Shown: piece after piece, positions 1 to 11,979 of the stretch
Position numbering within the stretch: position 1 is the first letter of the stretch
Layout: each line of letters begins with the position of its first letter
Origin: Xylaria sp. FL1777
Lineage: Eukaryota; Ascomycota; Sordariomycetes; Xylariales; Xylariaceae
Reading direction: 5' to 3'
Length of the DNA: 64,000 nt
NCBI GenBank assembly: GCA_022578965.1
Contig: MU400556.1
Span: 128,823-192,822, forward strand
Position numbers and translations under genes: made by a program
Notes under the pieces: generated by a model
The model's database searches: none
What the model saw: the letters and a program-made list of their open reading frames with translations, nothing else
Told to the model about the DNA's origin: nothing

Positions 1-1375
1 TATGGAGAGATAGAGGAATATATGAAGTGAGGAAGAAAACGAGTGGGAAAACGTGCTTAGTGCGTGGTAATCTCACAGCCCTTTTCCCTTTTCATCCAAC
101 CTGAAGATCGTACCTGGATAAAGATAGGCTAGCGTCACTTTGGGGACGAGACCCCTGGGGCCATTGATTGGATGCCTTGGGTTTGCCTTGGCTCGTTGGG
201 ATCGACAACGCCTCTCCACCACGCCGCCATGCTCTGTTCTGGCCAGCCGTCACTGAGATTTCCATCTTCACGGTGCTTGACTGGCAGTTTCCATGTGCTG
301 TCTACATTTCCCTTCTGCGTTATTGGCAACTGATCTGGCTATCATTTCTTCTAACTTGGATTGATGTGTTTTCATCTGCAACTGAAAAGTCCCATTTGGT
401 GCGAAATATTTTTAGTTGACAGCGTATGGTATGCGTAGGGTTGCTGCTGTTCCTGCAGTAGCGTACACTAGAAGGGGCTGATAATGCTACCCTACCTGCA
501 CGGGCCATGAGATACTTCTAAAACAGTGCGATCGCTTAGGGTACCGGTACTCCATTCCCCACGAAATAACAATTTAGGTACATTGGCTTACTCAGTGAGC
601 TCTGGGGAAAATATGGAGTGGTCACTGTAAAGTGCTACTGTAGATTTCTTCTACGGTCGGCCTAGGATCACTATTATCGCAAGGGCGAGCGGGACAAGCC
701 GGTACGGACGCAAAGATGCCAAGCTGAAAATCCCTTGTAAAATGAGCCCATTATATCCTTTGTTCCGCCAATCACCAAGCCGTAAACCCCCAACCTTACC
801 CATTCCTATCACCTCGTACCACGTTGATCCATACAATCATCACACGTACCATAAAGCAAACAACAACCTTCAATTACAGTACACGACACTCCCTTTTTTT
901 TTGTCTTCCCATCTCATTACACCCCAGTCCTCGAGCCAACACTCCCTCGAAACACAATACTACTAGATGAGAACCCATGAGCAAACCACACAAACCTAAC
1001 CAAACTGTTGTACACCCATTCGATCCAACCAGCCCAACAGATATGAAATTTAAAGAAAATTAGATAATTGAGATGTATCAGTGACAAAGGAAATAAACGC
1101 ATTCATATCGTACAACACTGATAGGTATTACAAATCTTGAAAGCTCGTCAGCCCGCATGGTATCATTGGAGATGATGTCACGCCCTTGCTCATTCTGACT
1201 TCCGAGAAAAGGTCACAACTAGCACTCAGTACTGGGCGCCCGTGTTCTCGGTCTGCGAAGACAGGTCTGCGATGCAAGGGAAACAAGTCAGGGAGGGGTT
1301 CCAGCAAGCCGGAACATTAGATTCGATCTGTACACCGCAGACGCCCTGCCAGCTGAAGCAAACTGCAGACGACCC
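1..1375. other. Left-edge intergenic sequence, no gene seen
   Basis: No reading frame here exceeds 83 codons, and none shows a recognisable domain or a convincing splice-joined continuation. Part of it is probably the 3' flank of the minus-strand coiled-coil gene that ends at 1376. Confidence 0.5.
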
Positions 1376-2521
1376 TTAGCCAGCATAGTCCTGTTGAGCA
1401 GCGCATCTAAAACGGGTAATCCCCGGCTGTCCTCGACGAGGCAACTGTCCGCGAGCCCCTCTGTGGCCAATGCCGTGTTCGGCATACGAATAAGAAGAAG
1501 CGTTATAAGCAGGCGCCTCAGCGAGATCGTCGTAAAACGCGTCCTGGAGTCGCGGAGGATGGAGGAGGTGTGCGTCCCTGCGCCGGAGGAAATCAAGCTG
1601 CTCCTCGGCCCGCGACCACCGCTCTTGTTCCTCGAGGAGCCGCAGCCGCGCGTCGGTGGCCTCTTGCATTGTCTTCGCGTAGTATGCCGCCCGGCGCTGG
1701 TGCTCGCGGTTCCACTGCTGACGCTTTCGCTCTTCTTCATCGACGTCACGTGAAGCCGTGGAATTGGTGGAACTGCTGCTTCGTGAGGACCGACCACGGC
1801 GCTCGCGGTCCGGTTGAGCCTGCGGTTGCGTCTGCAGCAGCCCCTGGCTTTGCGCGTACCGCACCATCTCCTCGACGCGACGCGCCTCCTCGCGCTTCTT
1901 CGCCTCCTCCTCCAGCAGTTGCCGAACTCTCGCCACGTCGGCCGCGCATGCCTCCTGCTTGCTCAGCTGTTCCGCGTGCTTGTCGTTGATGGCGTCCTGC
2001 GTCTTCAGGATGGCGAGTTGGGCCTCTTTGACGGCCGCGTGTGTGCTTTTGATACCGACCTGCGCCAGGTCAATCGCATCTCGCGTCTCCCTGACCTGAG
2101 ATTCCGTGTTGTTGACGCTGGCATGGGTCTCGATGATGGCGTTCTGCGCCTCCTTGATGTCGCCTGCGATGGTGCCTTTCACTTCGTCGATCCTTTTCCC
2201 GTTTTCTTGCACCGAGTTATAAGCATTCTGGGCCGTTTGCGTATGCTCTCTCCACTGCTTCGTCGATATCATCGCCGGATAATTGTCCTCCCAGGCAGCC
2301 CAGTCTGGGTAACCGTAGCCGTAACCGTGGTTATACCAGGGCTGAGTCTGATTCATCATAGGTACTGGTATCTGCGGCACGTACATCTGGCTGTATCCCA
2401 ATCCTTTGGTGACTTCGCACGTCGTACAGTCGTGACACCTGTGCTTCTTGGATGATTTCTTAGTGCTGGTTCTAGACTTGGTCTTAGTCTTGGGACACAT
2501 AGCGCCGAGAAGGAGGCACAT
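1376..2521 (-). CDS. Coiled-coil protein of unknown function with Cys cluster near N-terminus
   Basis: I do not recognise this 381-aa protein. It is one uninterrupted frame; a second ATG 21 bp inside (at 2500) could be the real start. Near the N-terminus a Lys/Ser/Thr-rich stretch leads into CHDCTTC, a possible metal or disulfide cluster, followed by a Tyr/Gly/Pro/Trp-rich segment (about residues 45-80). From about residue 85 to 190 it is strongly helical with a seven-residue rhythm in which Ala-Ile, Thr-His and Thr-Gln positions recur (AQNAIIETHASV, AAVKEAQLAILKTQDAI). A Glu/Arg-rich helix follows, then a Ser-rich linker (about residues 240-260) and a second Arg/Glu/Gln-rich helix to about residue 310. 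No signal peptide or membrane segment is visible. Length, codon use and the heptad rhythm make it a likely gene; the C-terminal 40 residues could change if a small intron exists. Confidence 0.6.
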   Translation of the reverse strand: MCLLLGAMCPKTKTKSRTSTKKSSKKHRCHDCTTCEVTKGLGYSQMYVPQIPVPMMNQTQPWYNHGYGYGYPDWAAWEDNYPAMISTKQWREHTQTAQNAYNSVQENGKRIDEVKGTIAGDIKEAQNAIIETHASVNNTESQVRETRDAIDLAQVGIKSTHAAVKEAQLAILKTQDAINDKHAEQLSKQEACAADVARVRQLLEEEAKKREEARRVEEMVRYAQSQGLLQTQPQAQPDRERRGRSSRSSSSTNSTASRDVDEEERKRQQWNREHQRRAAYYAKTMQEATDARLRLLEEQERWSRAEEQLDFLRRRDAHLLHPPRLQDAFYDDLAEAPAYNASSYSYAEHGIGHRGARGQLPRRGQPGITRFRCAAQQDYAG

Positions 2522-2647
2522 TACTGGATTGAAGATAGATATGAGCGTAAGTAGATCACTGATTGGATGTCTGTCTGTGAGTGTGTTGAACTGTCGGATG
2601 CTGTTGAGCTGCAGGACACCGGCATCAAACTCCGGGGCTGCCTGCCA

Positions 2648-2655
2648 GTCTTATA
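2648..2655 (-). promoter_or_regulatory. TATA-like element of the coiled-coil gene
   Basis: Read on the minus strand this is CATATAAG, about 127 bp upstream of the ATG at 2521. The spacing suits a fungal TATA box with a short 5' UTR. It is a sequence match only. Confidence 0.3.
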
Positions 2656-2659
2656 TGCC

Positions 2660-3921
2660 CGTACAGCGCACAGCATATGCAAATGTAAAACCTCATGATG
2701 CGAACGCCTCACCGTCAAAATCAAGACTTGTCCTGCAAAACAAGCTCACCTTAGACATCTTCTACCGCCTTTTTCGCCGTTGACAGTAGACCGCCGCATC
2801 GGCGTCTCAGGCGTCCCTTTGAGACGGGATCTGTGCGTCTCGAACAATATGTATTTATCCCCGGCCAAACCCTCATCTAGACATTCTTTCATGCGGTCGA
2901 AAAAGGCGGCGATTCGTGTCTCTGATATTTGTCTTTCTCGGCCCAAGTGGGAAGGGTCTGTCGCCGAGAAATCTCACTGTGATGTTTAGCCCAGCCCTAA
3001 AGGGCGACTGACGAAAGTACCGTGTCTTCTGAAACGTCCGCCTACAGCTTGTCTTTCCGTACACTTTCAGGTTCGGAAACGCCGTATCGCCCTCTCGGTC
3101 GTAGAATTCTCTTTGTCCAGGAGGAAAATGGTGTTTCTTTGCACTGCTGTTGTCGTTTATCTAGGTCGCTTGACACGTGGTGGAATGTATAGAGGCACTT
3201 GCACGGTGATGTTCAGTTGTGCTGCGATGCTCTTAGAATCTTCCGACTGAAACATGTTTTTCGACAGCTGCTTCCGGGCAGGGCTCGTTGGGAGTAGTTT
3301 CAACCTGATAGTATATTATTGTTATTATTCAATAAGCTACGTTGAGGCAGGGGAATAGCCGACGTACCTAATTAGGCGGCATCCACCACATGCAAGGAAC
3401 CCCCTAGTCAGTGAGCAGCAATTTCAAAATTTAGTGTTCTACGACGAGTCGTAGGCTCTGTTGGCTGAGAGAAAGATAATCGAATTTTAAATAAATGTAG
3501 ACCTCGTTCTATAGCAAGGGACAAGAAGCACAGGATAAAGAAGTATATACAGCTAAAATCGAGAATGGTCAGAGTATGTACATCGAAGATGTGAGGATCC
3601 GCCTAAAAGCGCCTTCGTTCATCGCGCTCCCGGAATAGAAGCATCATTTGCTTTCCAAGGCCGCTTGTAGACGTCTTCTCCATGCGATAAGATGCTAAAT
3701 AGCAACAAAAAAAGATGCAAATCCAAACGCCCCTTTCCTAATGCTCTCATGCATGTCTGGGTATGAATAGGCCAACAGTGCCCTCGCTAATTCGTATCCG
3801 CGGAAGATCCTTAACGATTTTCCGTCTTCTTTTCCATTTTTGTCATAAACAAAACGATGCGATCAACACCTGATCGACCTTCGGGGAAGGCTCATTTCGA
3901 TTCTGTCGCAGGTCGCCGCCT
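2660..3921. other. Intergenic region, no gene seen
   Basis: Short frames on both strands (up to about 69 codons at 2746-2989) overlap each other and match nothing I know. The part near 3840-3921 is probably the 3' UTR of the GH16 gene. Confidence 0.45.
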
Positions 3922-4902
3922 CTATGCGCTGAATCGTTTGGCAACGCCCCGCTTAGACGCACCGTCCTCACTGAAGACCTTGACGTAGTTGATGAGCCAG
4001 TAGGTGTCTTGGAAATCGGCAGGGTTGCCTCCGACATATTCCTCGCATGTGGATGCTTTGGCTGCGCAGACGGGATCGTCACCGAAAACCTTGCCGGCCC
4101 ACCCACCACAGAATGTAGTGTCGAAGACGATGTTGTGGTTCATGAAGTTGGCATCAATGTTGCAGCTGCCACCTGAGAAGGAAGCAATGGGTGTGCCCCA
4201 GTTATCAGGGTCAGGATTGCCGGCTTCAATATCGGAGGGAATTGTGCCAGTTCGCGGGAAGAAGAAGATCTTAATCGCATCGGAAGTCCACTGCAAAGCG
4301 TAAACTCCACCGCCAATCTCATTAAAACCAGCACCAAAGTCTTGCACGTCACCCGTGGGAGCACCACATCCGGTAGAACCATCGCCGGGGGACCCGCAGT
4401 CTTGAGATGAGTATGAGTCTTGCGAGAACGAGCAGCCTGGGGCGGTGTGGAGGGTAATGCTGGAGTTGGTCTGCAAGTTGACTCCTTCTATGATATCAAT
4501 CTCTCCAGAATGAGGCCATGAAGGACCAAACGTCCAGAAAGCCGGCCAAGAACCACAGACCGGAGCGGGTTGGTGGGCAATATCGGCGACAATGAGGCCA
4601 TGGGTGTATGCCTTCGAGCTAGTGAGCCGAACCGAGGCCCGGCCAGCTGCAGGATTTTTTGTCTGGTAGTCTACACCTAGGTAGATGCCGTTGTTGGCGT
4701 ATCCAGCGAGGCCAGTCGAGTTTGCCGTTGTAGCGTCAACGTACTGAACGAAACCTGCGGTCGGATCGGGGCCGCTGAAGAAATCGAAGTGCTCGAAAAA
4801 GTTGCTCGCGTCGTATGAGTCTTGAACGGTGTAAGCGCCCTGCGCCTGGGCCGCCAAAGACAACAAGCCGCTTAGGCAAGCGAGGTTCCTTGTGAAAGAC
4901 AT
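3922..4902 (-). CDS. Secreted GH16 family endo-beta-1,3(4)-glucanase
   Basis: This intronless 326-aa protein is predicted to hydrolyse beta-1,3/1,4- or beta-1,3-glucan outside the cell. Residues 1-22 form a typical signal peptide: a short basic start, a Leu/Ala core and an AQA-QG cleavage region. The glycoside hydrolase 16 active site is clear at GEIDIIEG: E134 is the expected nucleophile, D136 the helper and E139 the acid/base. Upstream, GSWPAFWTFGPSWP is the conserved Trp-rich strand of the fungal laminarinase-type subgroup. Ten Cys and several NxS/T sequons (such as NST and NSS) suit an exported enzyme. The length is normal for this subgroup, and no GPI signal or carbohydrate-binding module is seen. 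Substrate choice (host or plant mixed-linkage glucan, or the fungus's own wall) cannot be read from sequence. The family call is firm. Confidence 0.93.
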   Translation of the reverse strand: MSFTRNLACLSGLLSLAAQAQGAYTVQDSYDASNFFEHFDFFSGPDPTAGFVQYVDATTANSTGLAGYANNGIYLGVDYQTKNPAAGRASVRLTSSKAYTHGLIVADIAHQPAPVCGSWPAFWTFGPSWPHSGEIDIIEGVNLQTNSSITLHTAPGCSFSQDSYSSQDCGSPGDGSTGCGAPTGDVQDFGAGFNEIGGGVYALQWTSDAIKIFFFPRTGTIPSDIEAGNPDPDNWGTPIASFSGGSCNIDANFMNHNIVFDTTFCGGWAGKVFGDDPVCAAKASTCEEYVGGNPADFQDTYWLINYVKVFSEDGASKRGVAKRFSA

Positions 4903-7900
4903 ATTGCAAGTTGGGTATCGAATTGGATATAAATGATAATAATAGTTCCCTTGCGCCTGGCAAGAAGAATGTTTTCCGAAAGGAAGGTGAGTATGGCCAA
5001 GAAGAAGAAGAGACTAGATGGCCAGGTTGGCAGTGGACGTAGTTAGGAAGCGCTTAAGTGGGAGGCGCTTAAGAAATGAATGATCCACGTGGGTTGTGTG
5101 TAAAAGACGGTGGTCTTTTGGGCTGGGCCTCGGGCCAGGCTTGTTTGATCCGGTGGTATTTGTCTTCGATGACAAACGACGACTTGATTGTAGTCGACAA
5201 AGGACTACTCGTAAGGACTGGGCTGCTTTATGTGGGTAGGTTGGTTGGCAGATATGTTATCTACCTTGTGTCAATGATGTATGTAGTAAGGAGCGACAGA
5301 CCGGCTGGTCAACACAGCGAGGAACCTCTTCCTTATGAAGCGAAGTTGTGAAGTGAATAAGTTGAGGGAGATCCGAGACTGTGGGCGTTGAGAAACAGCA
5401 GCCGTGCAAGTATATATATACCAAGTGCCAGATGAAGGTTGGTGGTGCAAGTGGAAGGCCCAGCCTGCCGATACTAACCAAAGCCGCGAAGACGAAAACA
5501 GCAAGTCACAGACAGGAACGCATTTGGAATGTCAGCCCGAGAATTCACAGCACCAAGCGGGGAGGAAGATCGAAGGTAGTAATAGTCTGGTCAACCACAC
5601 AGAGCCGCGATAGAGGCGGCCCGATAAGATGGGTGAGTGATGGGTAGCACCACCCTACTGCTGTCTGCGTAGGCCGCCAAATGAGCCATCCTCGTGGAGC
5701 CTTTTCCTTGTTTCATTCTTCAACAATGGATCAGTTCCACTAGTCACAGGGCGCCAAAAGCCCATGTCTTTCAAGTCAATTTAGACGAGAAGCGTTGTAC
5801 ACGTACGTATGCATAGCCCATGGGGAGAGGCTAGAAAAATACATCGCTTACCGTCTTTTGTTACCTACCTATTATACATACCTATCCAACGTAGGCACCG
5901 GGTCATGTTGGCTTTGTTGTGGGAATGCCTATGTTTTTTTGTGGACATCAACAAAAGCAGTTATTAAGGAACTTGGATCTCTCCTAGGGATGTGGGCGTA
6001 TGGCTAGTGAGCGCGAGAAACCTTCAGCTAGGAAGACCATTGACTGGCTCTGAGGTGAGAGGGAGGACGAGATCTCGTGCAAGGAGATGTCTGTTGTTGG
6101 TAGCTCGGGTAGGATCTGCACTCGCTCAGCCGTTCTCAGCCAATCAATGGCACGGAGTTCGTCGAAGCTGGGGTGCGAGGCGCCTGGGCTTGGCATCTAG
6201 ATCTACGCTAGACTAGTACACCGATGTAGCAAGCCCCGCCAAATTCGCTTCAGCTGCCGGTTTTGTGTTCAGCGTCTATTTGGCCTGTTTGAAAGGCGCT
6301 GGCTACGCTATTCCAAGCCCCACTAGCCCATAATAGCCCACTATGCTTCGGTAGTGGCAAGCAGTAGAGCTTGCCACACCCGGCCCGGCCACTGTCGGGT
6401 GCTTCACAACAGCCCCCTGGGAGATTGTAAGGATTGGCCAGGCAGTTCGTTGACTATTTTCCTCTCTCTGTTTTGAAACACCATCAAAACGAAACATATC
6501 TTCCCTGTCACTTCCTTCTTCATTGGGCCAACGCGTAGAAGCGAAGTGTACAGCAGTATGATCATGCCCCTAAAACGTTAGAGTCGTTGAGGCGAGGGAA
6601 GATAGGTGGTATCGCAAGGCAGGTAACTAAGACCAAGAAAGAATGAAAGCCTTAACAGAAATTTCACCCTGGAGCGGACTTAGTAGCCGCATGCATTGTA
6701 CCAGGATACCTAATTACATGTACGTACGTAAGCTTAAATCCTGAGTTGGAACCTATAAAGAGCCAACCGGTGCCAAGTATTGATATACCGGCAGGTGATA
6801 TTTAATGAATCCTTCCATGGCCTGGGATCTTCCTACTGGCATCTAAATTTAATCCTCATCAGGTATATCTAAACAGCTCGTAGTCCTCTTCGTTCTTCAT
6901 CGTCGCTCTTCCAGTCCTCCGACACTGCTCCTTTCTTTTCCTATTGTCGTAAGCCCGATCGAGGAGGGCAGTGAAAATGCAACGTGCCATTCTCATTCCA
7001 CTCCCACGCTCCTCCAACTTCCGCTTGCTGGAAGTATCATGAAGTTGCCCGGCCTGGTCAAATCTACCAAGGTAGGTAGTGTATTTAGTGTACGCTATCT
7101 ACTGTTCATAGTGTAGCTATTGTAGGATCTCCCGCTTGTTCGGGTGAAACCAGCTAAATATGGCAACTATCGACAGGTCCTGTCCTGCAAGTAATTATGC
7201 CACCTGGTATTCCTCCAATCTCTTCGCGCGAACAAGCTAATTGATCGACATCCCCACACCTCGACAACATCTTCCTCGGCCAAATTCATAGTCAAGGGTC
7301 ATGCGTCGTATTTACGCGTATGCCCTATCTATGCGAGAATAAATGCTAAATGATCAAGGCCGGGATGACTTTCTTAAAAGAGACCGCGATCGACAAGGCA
7401 ACTCGACAGCAATGCTTGAGATTCCGCCGGCTCCGGTGCCCGTCGGTATCGTGAAGCCGGTGCTTTTCGCTGTGAAACGGCGGTACGTCGGTCTAAGCAA
7501 TTGGGGTGCAGCCAGCGCTGGGTTTAAAATAGCTTGGTTGGCTACTTCTCGAGCAAACTGGCATCGGAGACTCGAAGGAATGAATCACAAGTCCACGGTT
7601 ACGCAGCCTCAGCAAGGTTTTGTGCCATCATGGTAGCATCTGCGTACGAACGACCCTCCATCGCTTATGCAAGATTGCCTTGGTACCAGCACCAATCAAA
7701 TGCAGTGCAAAATCCGGATCTAGCATAATGATTGTGTATAAGTGAAGTCCATGGCGTTTTGAAAGACCTTGTGTAATTCAACTGGTGTGATGGTAACCCT
7801 CTCCTGAGTCAGGGGGCCAAAGGATCGGATTTCTGAAAGCTTACAGTGCTATTTAGAGGTAATCAATAAATTTATTTTATTATTCTTTTCATTTGCCTGT

Positions 7901-10171
7901 AGCACGTTGTATTTAGCTAGCACACGATAGCAACATCAGGTCATAACTCGCCATACAACACTATTCGGAGTTGAGGAGTAGAGTAGTACACACAGCCTGA
8001 ACGAAACACACTTTGCGATGCCTTCCTAGAAAACGTGATCGGATAGGGTTTCAAGTTGAGACTATAAATTAAACCGAATTCACGAGACATAGCACATAAT
8101 TTCGTCCATGGTTTCTTGTTTCTGCCTGGTATAGATGCCATATATTTTGGTTTGGAGCATTTTTGCCTCTCACAGTCAATTGGCAAATCCCCGATTGTGA
8201 CCAAGCCCAGGCAGGAAGGAGCAGTAGTCCATTCATAAACTAATGCCCCTATTTACTCGCGGCCGTAAACATGTTTGCTTCGAACATTTTTTCTTTGCGA
8301 ATATGCCGTCTTTATTACGATAGCTCACTTAACCACCCCGAAAGGTCGTATGCATGCGCGTCTTGGAACCTGTTCATCCTCTTATCCTTTGTTTTTTGGA
8401 ATGTAGAAACATGTAGCAGAACCCATGGCGAGGTCCTTTCTCCTGTATTTCTACCAGTCACTGCTGTCATCGATGTCTCTTTTTTATCCCGGCACGGAGA
8501 GAGCGGCCAGGATGAATCAAATAGGTATATATTCTAGAATGTTCAACTTCGGAACACGGACTGAGACGTTTTCGTACATGTGCTGAACGACAGTCTTGCA
8601 ATATTTTGGGTAACTTTCCTCATCTGTTGCTTATGAATTATAGTTGTAATTTTCCGTGACTTTCTAACCCCTTAATTTGTCTCCATAGAACATTCTTTGG
8701 CATCTATGGAGACGGACTGGTGGTAGTCATTGAAACCTTGCAACATGAAGCATGGGTAACTCACATCGAACCTTACCTCGGGCCTCACAGACGACTATAA
8801 TCCGGTCACGCCTGCTTCTGACACTGTTTGCTATAGTGTCTTACAGTCTTCCAACACATCCGGTGAAACAGGTCGTCTTCGCTTTCAACCCAAGACAAGA
8901 TAGGCAACTCGTACTATTCATGTTTAATACAGTGGGTTTATATACAAAGCTTCTGTTGACATTTGCCGTCTTGCTCGAAAATTTATGACCTAAATAACTC
9001 TTTCCATCCTCCACGGGCGAGCAAGTGATATATTACTAAGAAAGAAACAATTCAGAATGCTTCGCCATATCAATACTCCTTAGCCTCACCATCACGCGTC
9101 TCTGTATGGTTCGACGGAGATCTTGCCGTACCAACCCGGGGCCTAGTCCCATAAATCGTCGACGTAGCCCTAAAAGTGTTCACTGCTTAATCTCGTGCCA
9201 GTCTGCATGATAAGCATGCCCCCAACCCACTAGGATATGCTCCCCCTACCATGTATATGTGCCTAGTCAACAGCACGGCTGTCGGTGTCAAAGAAGTTTG
9301 CGAAACCGCGAATTTGCCGTTTAGCAAGCCATTCATGTTGAGATTTCTGTACCGTCGGTTAAAAGTCCGTGGGAGATAGGGAGGCCGAGGGTGATGGAAC
9401 GAAGCACAGAGCCAAGATCTGAGCATCTTCTAGAGTCCCCGCGATGTCTGTGGCAGGCTTCGGGGTAGACTGGAGCCACAACTACTCGTCTTTGCGCTGT
9501 TTGTAGTTGCTCATGGTGCTGGATATACGCAGTGTTTTGACCTAGTCGTGGATGCTGTGGAGGAGACGAAGTGAGGAGTCTAAATGCTGTATGGTTTGTA
9601 TTGAGACTGTAAGGCTACTACGTACGCATTGACTGAAGAAGTTACGTAACCCGACTTTCAATAGGGAAGCTCATGGACAAATGCCTGCCTGTCTGTCTGC
9701 CTGCCCGCTTCAGTAAGCCACGGCGTGATCAGGATATCTACGAGGACTGCGCGTGCTCGTTTCCTCTCTTCTTCACAACAACGGCGTAGAGTAATAGAAT
9801 GCTAGAATACATGTAGAGCTTGCCACTATGAGATGCATTATATTAGATATAGGTTACTCCATAGCTAGGTGATTACCCAGCTCCAGGAACTCAAGGTTCA
9901 TGATAGTAACTTCCGTCATACCACGTTACATCCCCAACATCTATCGATATAAATACACGGGAAACTGTTCAGAGGGTAAGGTCGGCTATGCAGGAGAACA
10001 TTTGTAGGCCATCTTTGAATGGGGCCGTATAGCTAGATAGATTTGGCCCCTCGATAGTTGATATGGTAGGAATTTGAATAATGATGGAGCAAAAGCATTT
10101 GTCGTCAAATAATTGGCAGAATACCAATGCTATTGTAAAGTTGTGTGATATGAGTGATCCTTAAAACGGTA
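4903..10171. other. 5.3-kb stretch without a recognisable gene
   Basis: No frame exceeds 97 codons, none has a recognisable domain, and I could not join neighbouring frames into a credible spliced gene. The left end (about 4903-5100) is presumably the GH16 promoter. A perfect 9-bp inverted repeat lies at 6354-6377. I saw no rRNA or tRNA gene. Decayed transposon sequence or a non-coding transcript cannot be excluded. Confidence 0.4.
6354..6377. repeat. Perfect 9-bp inverted repeat, 6-bp loop
   Basis: GTGGCAAGC (6354-6362) is followed by AGTAGA and then its exact reverse complement GCTTGCCAC (6369-6377). It lies in gene-free DNA rich in AGCCC words. It could be a chance hairpin or a remnant of a mobile element. 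Confidence 0.5.
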
Positions 10172-11821
10172 CTATAATCTCACCCTTTGGCCCGTTAGTT
10201 TATACCAGATGACTGCCACTAAATCCTCCTTGAAACGCTCCCAAGGATTTCGGTTGAGGTAGTAGCTCAGTTCGCGAAAGTTGTACATCTCACCCCAACA
10301 GTCACGTCCAAACTCACACCCTGCCATGTTGACAAAGAAGTCTCGATCGTTCTGGTCGTAATGGATGCGAGTATCGTTGCCATTGGCATTGCAAGCTCCA
10401 GTCGGAAAGCTGTTGATCTTTCTTTGGGGGAGGAATGCAGTATGGCTTCGAATCCAGGGTTGCGTTGTATAAAGTTGTTGGAACGCACTTTGTTCTTTAT
10501 GCTCCCACTCCATATGCTTTTGCTCATATGACACTGGATCCCACCAGATATCCAACAGCTGATCTGTCCAGTCGCTTCTCCTGACAAAGAAGGATCCTAA
10601 GTTGAACCCAGCGCAGTCTTGGGATAACATCATGTTTACTGAATCGATCTTTCCGTCCCCTATAGGGCTGAGAGCCTCAGGGTCGAGATAGTTGGCTTTG
10701 AGTGGGTGCGTGAGGTTGAGTGGGTTGAACTCATTGATGTCTCGATATACATGCTTTTGAAGATTGTTGAAGAGATGGCTCTGCAGTGAATAAGAGGGTT
10801 CCATGATGAAAGTATTGAGATCTAACCACCAAATCCTGTATTAAGGTTAGTTACTGTCTTGAAGAAACCATAATGACGGTATAACAACTTACCATTCAGC
10901 CTTGGGATATTTCCTGAAGCTGTTTCTGATGCTATCCACCTTTTCCCAGCTCTCTCGCCATTCATGAGCGTATCGCTTTTTGGTACTCATGTCAACAATC
11001 TCAAGCTCATAGCCCCATCGAGCAACGTATTTTCGTTTGTTCCGAACGCTGTCCCTCTCGATTGCCCATTCTCTTGCGCCCTTCCATTCCATGACACCAC
11101 CACCGACGTTGGCCGCAAGGATGATGACAAACTTCTGTCCACCTCCGAGCCAGCTCGTTCTCCTCCAATAATAGTGTAGAGCTATAATTATGTCAGTATC
11201 TCCAGCAGAAGGTCTCAGTATAAGGACGCACGTGTGACATAAAATAGAATATAACAAGCCAGGATGATCATGGCTATTAAGGCGCGGATTTTCCACTTTC
11301 TACTCATTCGTGCCACAAAAGCCCTTATGTGCCCCAGCATCGGTATCCTCCATCGCGCTGGCCTGGATTTGTCCTTCCCCGTAGCCCCGTCATCGTTCGT
11401 GGTGGAGAAAGAGGGCAGACTGCTGGATATACGGCGCATATGGCGAGTAAAGAAGCCTTGATTTTGTGTCGAGAAAGATGGATAGCTAGTGACACCCCGA
11501 GACTTCATGCGCGCTGATTCCCACGTAACGGCTCCTGCATTAGAGCCAGAGAATGTCATCTTGGCTGGGGTTGATCGACCGCTGGAGGTGATATCCAAGC
11601 CAGGTGAGGACCAACCACCACCGGGAATCGGCGAGGGACTTCGGCTTAAGGACATAGGAGTACCTGGGATACCTGCGACGGATATTTTGTCAGTAAAAGC
11701 CGGAGAATAACATGTCGATCCAACGAGCGGGTCGCTAGCTGAGTGCTAGGATGGTTGACGCACCTGGAATAGGGCTCGGCTGAGGTTGCAAGGGACCGGG
11801 CCTGCTGCCCCCGTCGAACAT
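10172..11821 (-). CDS. MNN10: Alpha-1,6-mannosyltransferase, GT34 family (MNN10-like), Golgi type II membrane protein
   Basis: The predicted role is extension of the alpha-1,6 mannan backbone on N-glycans in the Golgi as part of mannan polymerase II. Four exons join in frame: 11821-11764, 11672-11232, 11181-10893 and 10835-10172, giving 483 aa. All junctions use GT...AG; the first intron carries an ACTGAC branch site, and the last joins AAG GCT GAA TG to G ATT TGG (KAEW-IWWLDLN). A Ser/Pro-rich cytoplasmic tail precedes one membrane span at about residues 149-166 (IRALIAMIILACYILFYV), then the GT34 domain: NVGGGVMEWKG, the KKRYAHEWRESWEKVDSIR helix, the metal-site motif WWLDLN (residues 266-270), and DRDFFVNMAGCEFGRDCW. 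The usual DxD reads D-x-N here. An alternative start at 11977 joins through a possible intron at 11910-11836 and is also in frame. MNN11 or a generic GMA12/MNN10 member are the alternatives. Confidence 0.9.
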
Positions 11822-11835
11822 GAGGTGCGCAATGA

Positions 11836-11910
11836 CTACCGGTTGGGCTGAACTCGCTTTGAAGTAGGTGATGGTATTATAGGATGCAATTCGGTAGAGA
11901 TGTCGCTTAC
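11836..11910 (-). other. Possible 5' intron of the MNN10-like gene
   Basis: The minus strand reads C|GTAAGC at 11910 and GGTAG|T at 11836. If spliced it either lies in the 5' UTR or extends the protein N-terminally from an ATG at 11977 while keeping frame. Sequence alone cannot decide. Confidence 0.35.
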
Positions 11911-11979
11911 GGACGATGAGAACACGTGGTGGGATGCGAGACTGCAGTTGTGGCCCGACTATCGAAGACGTCGGCAATG

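Noticed and set aside
2746..2946. Minus-strand frame containing ETRIAAFFDRMKECLDEG
   Set aside because: It looks protein-like over about 25 residues, but it is short, isolated and overlapped by an equally long plus-strand frame.
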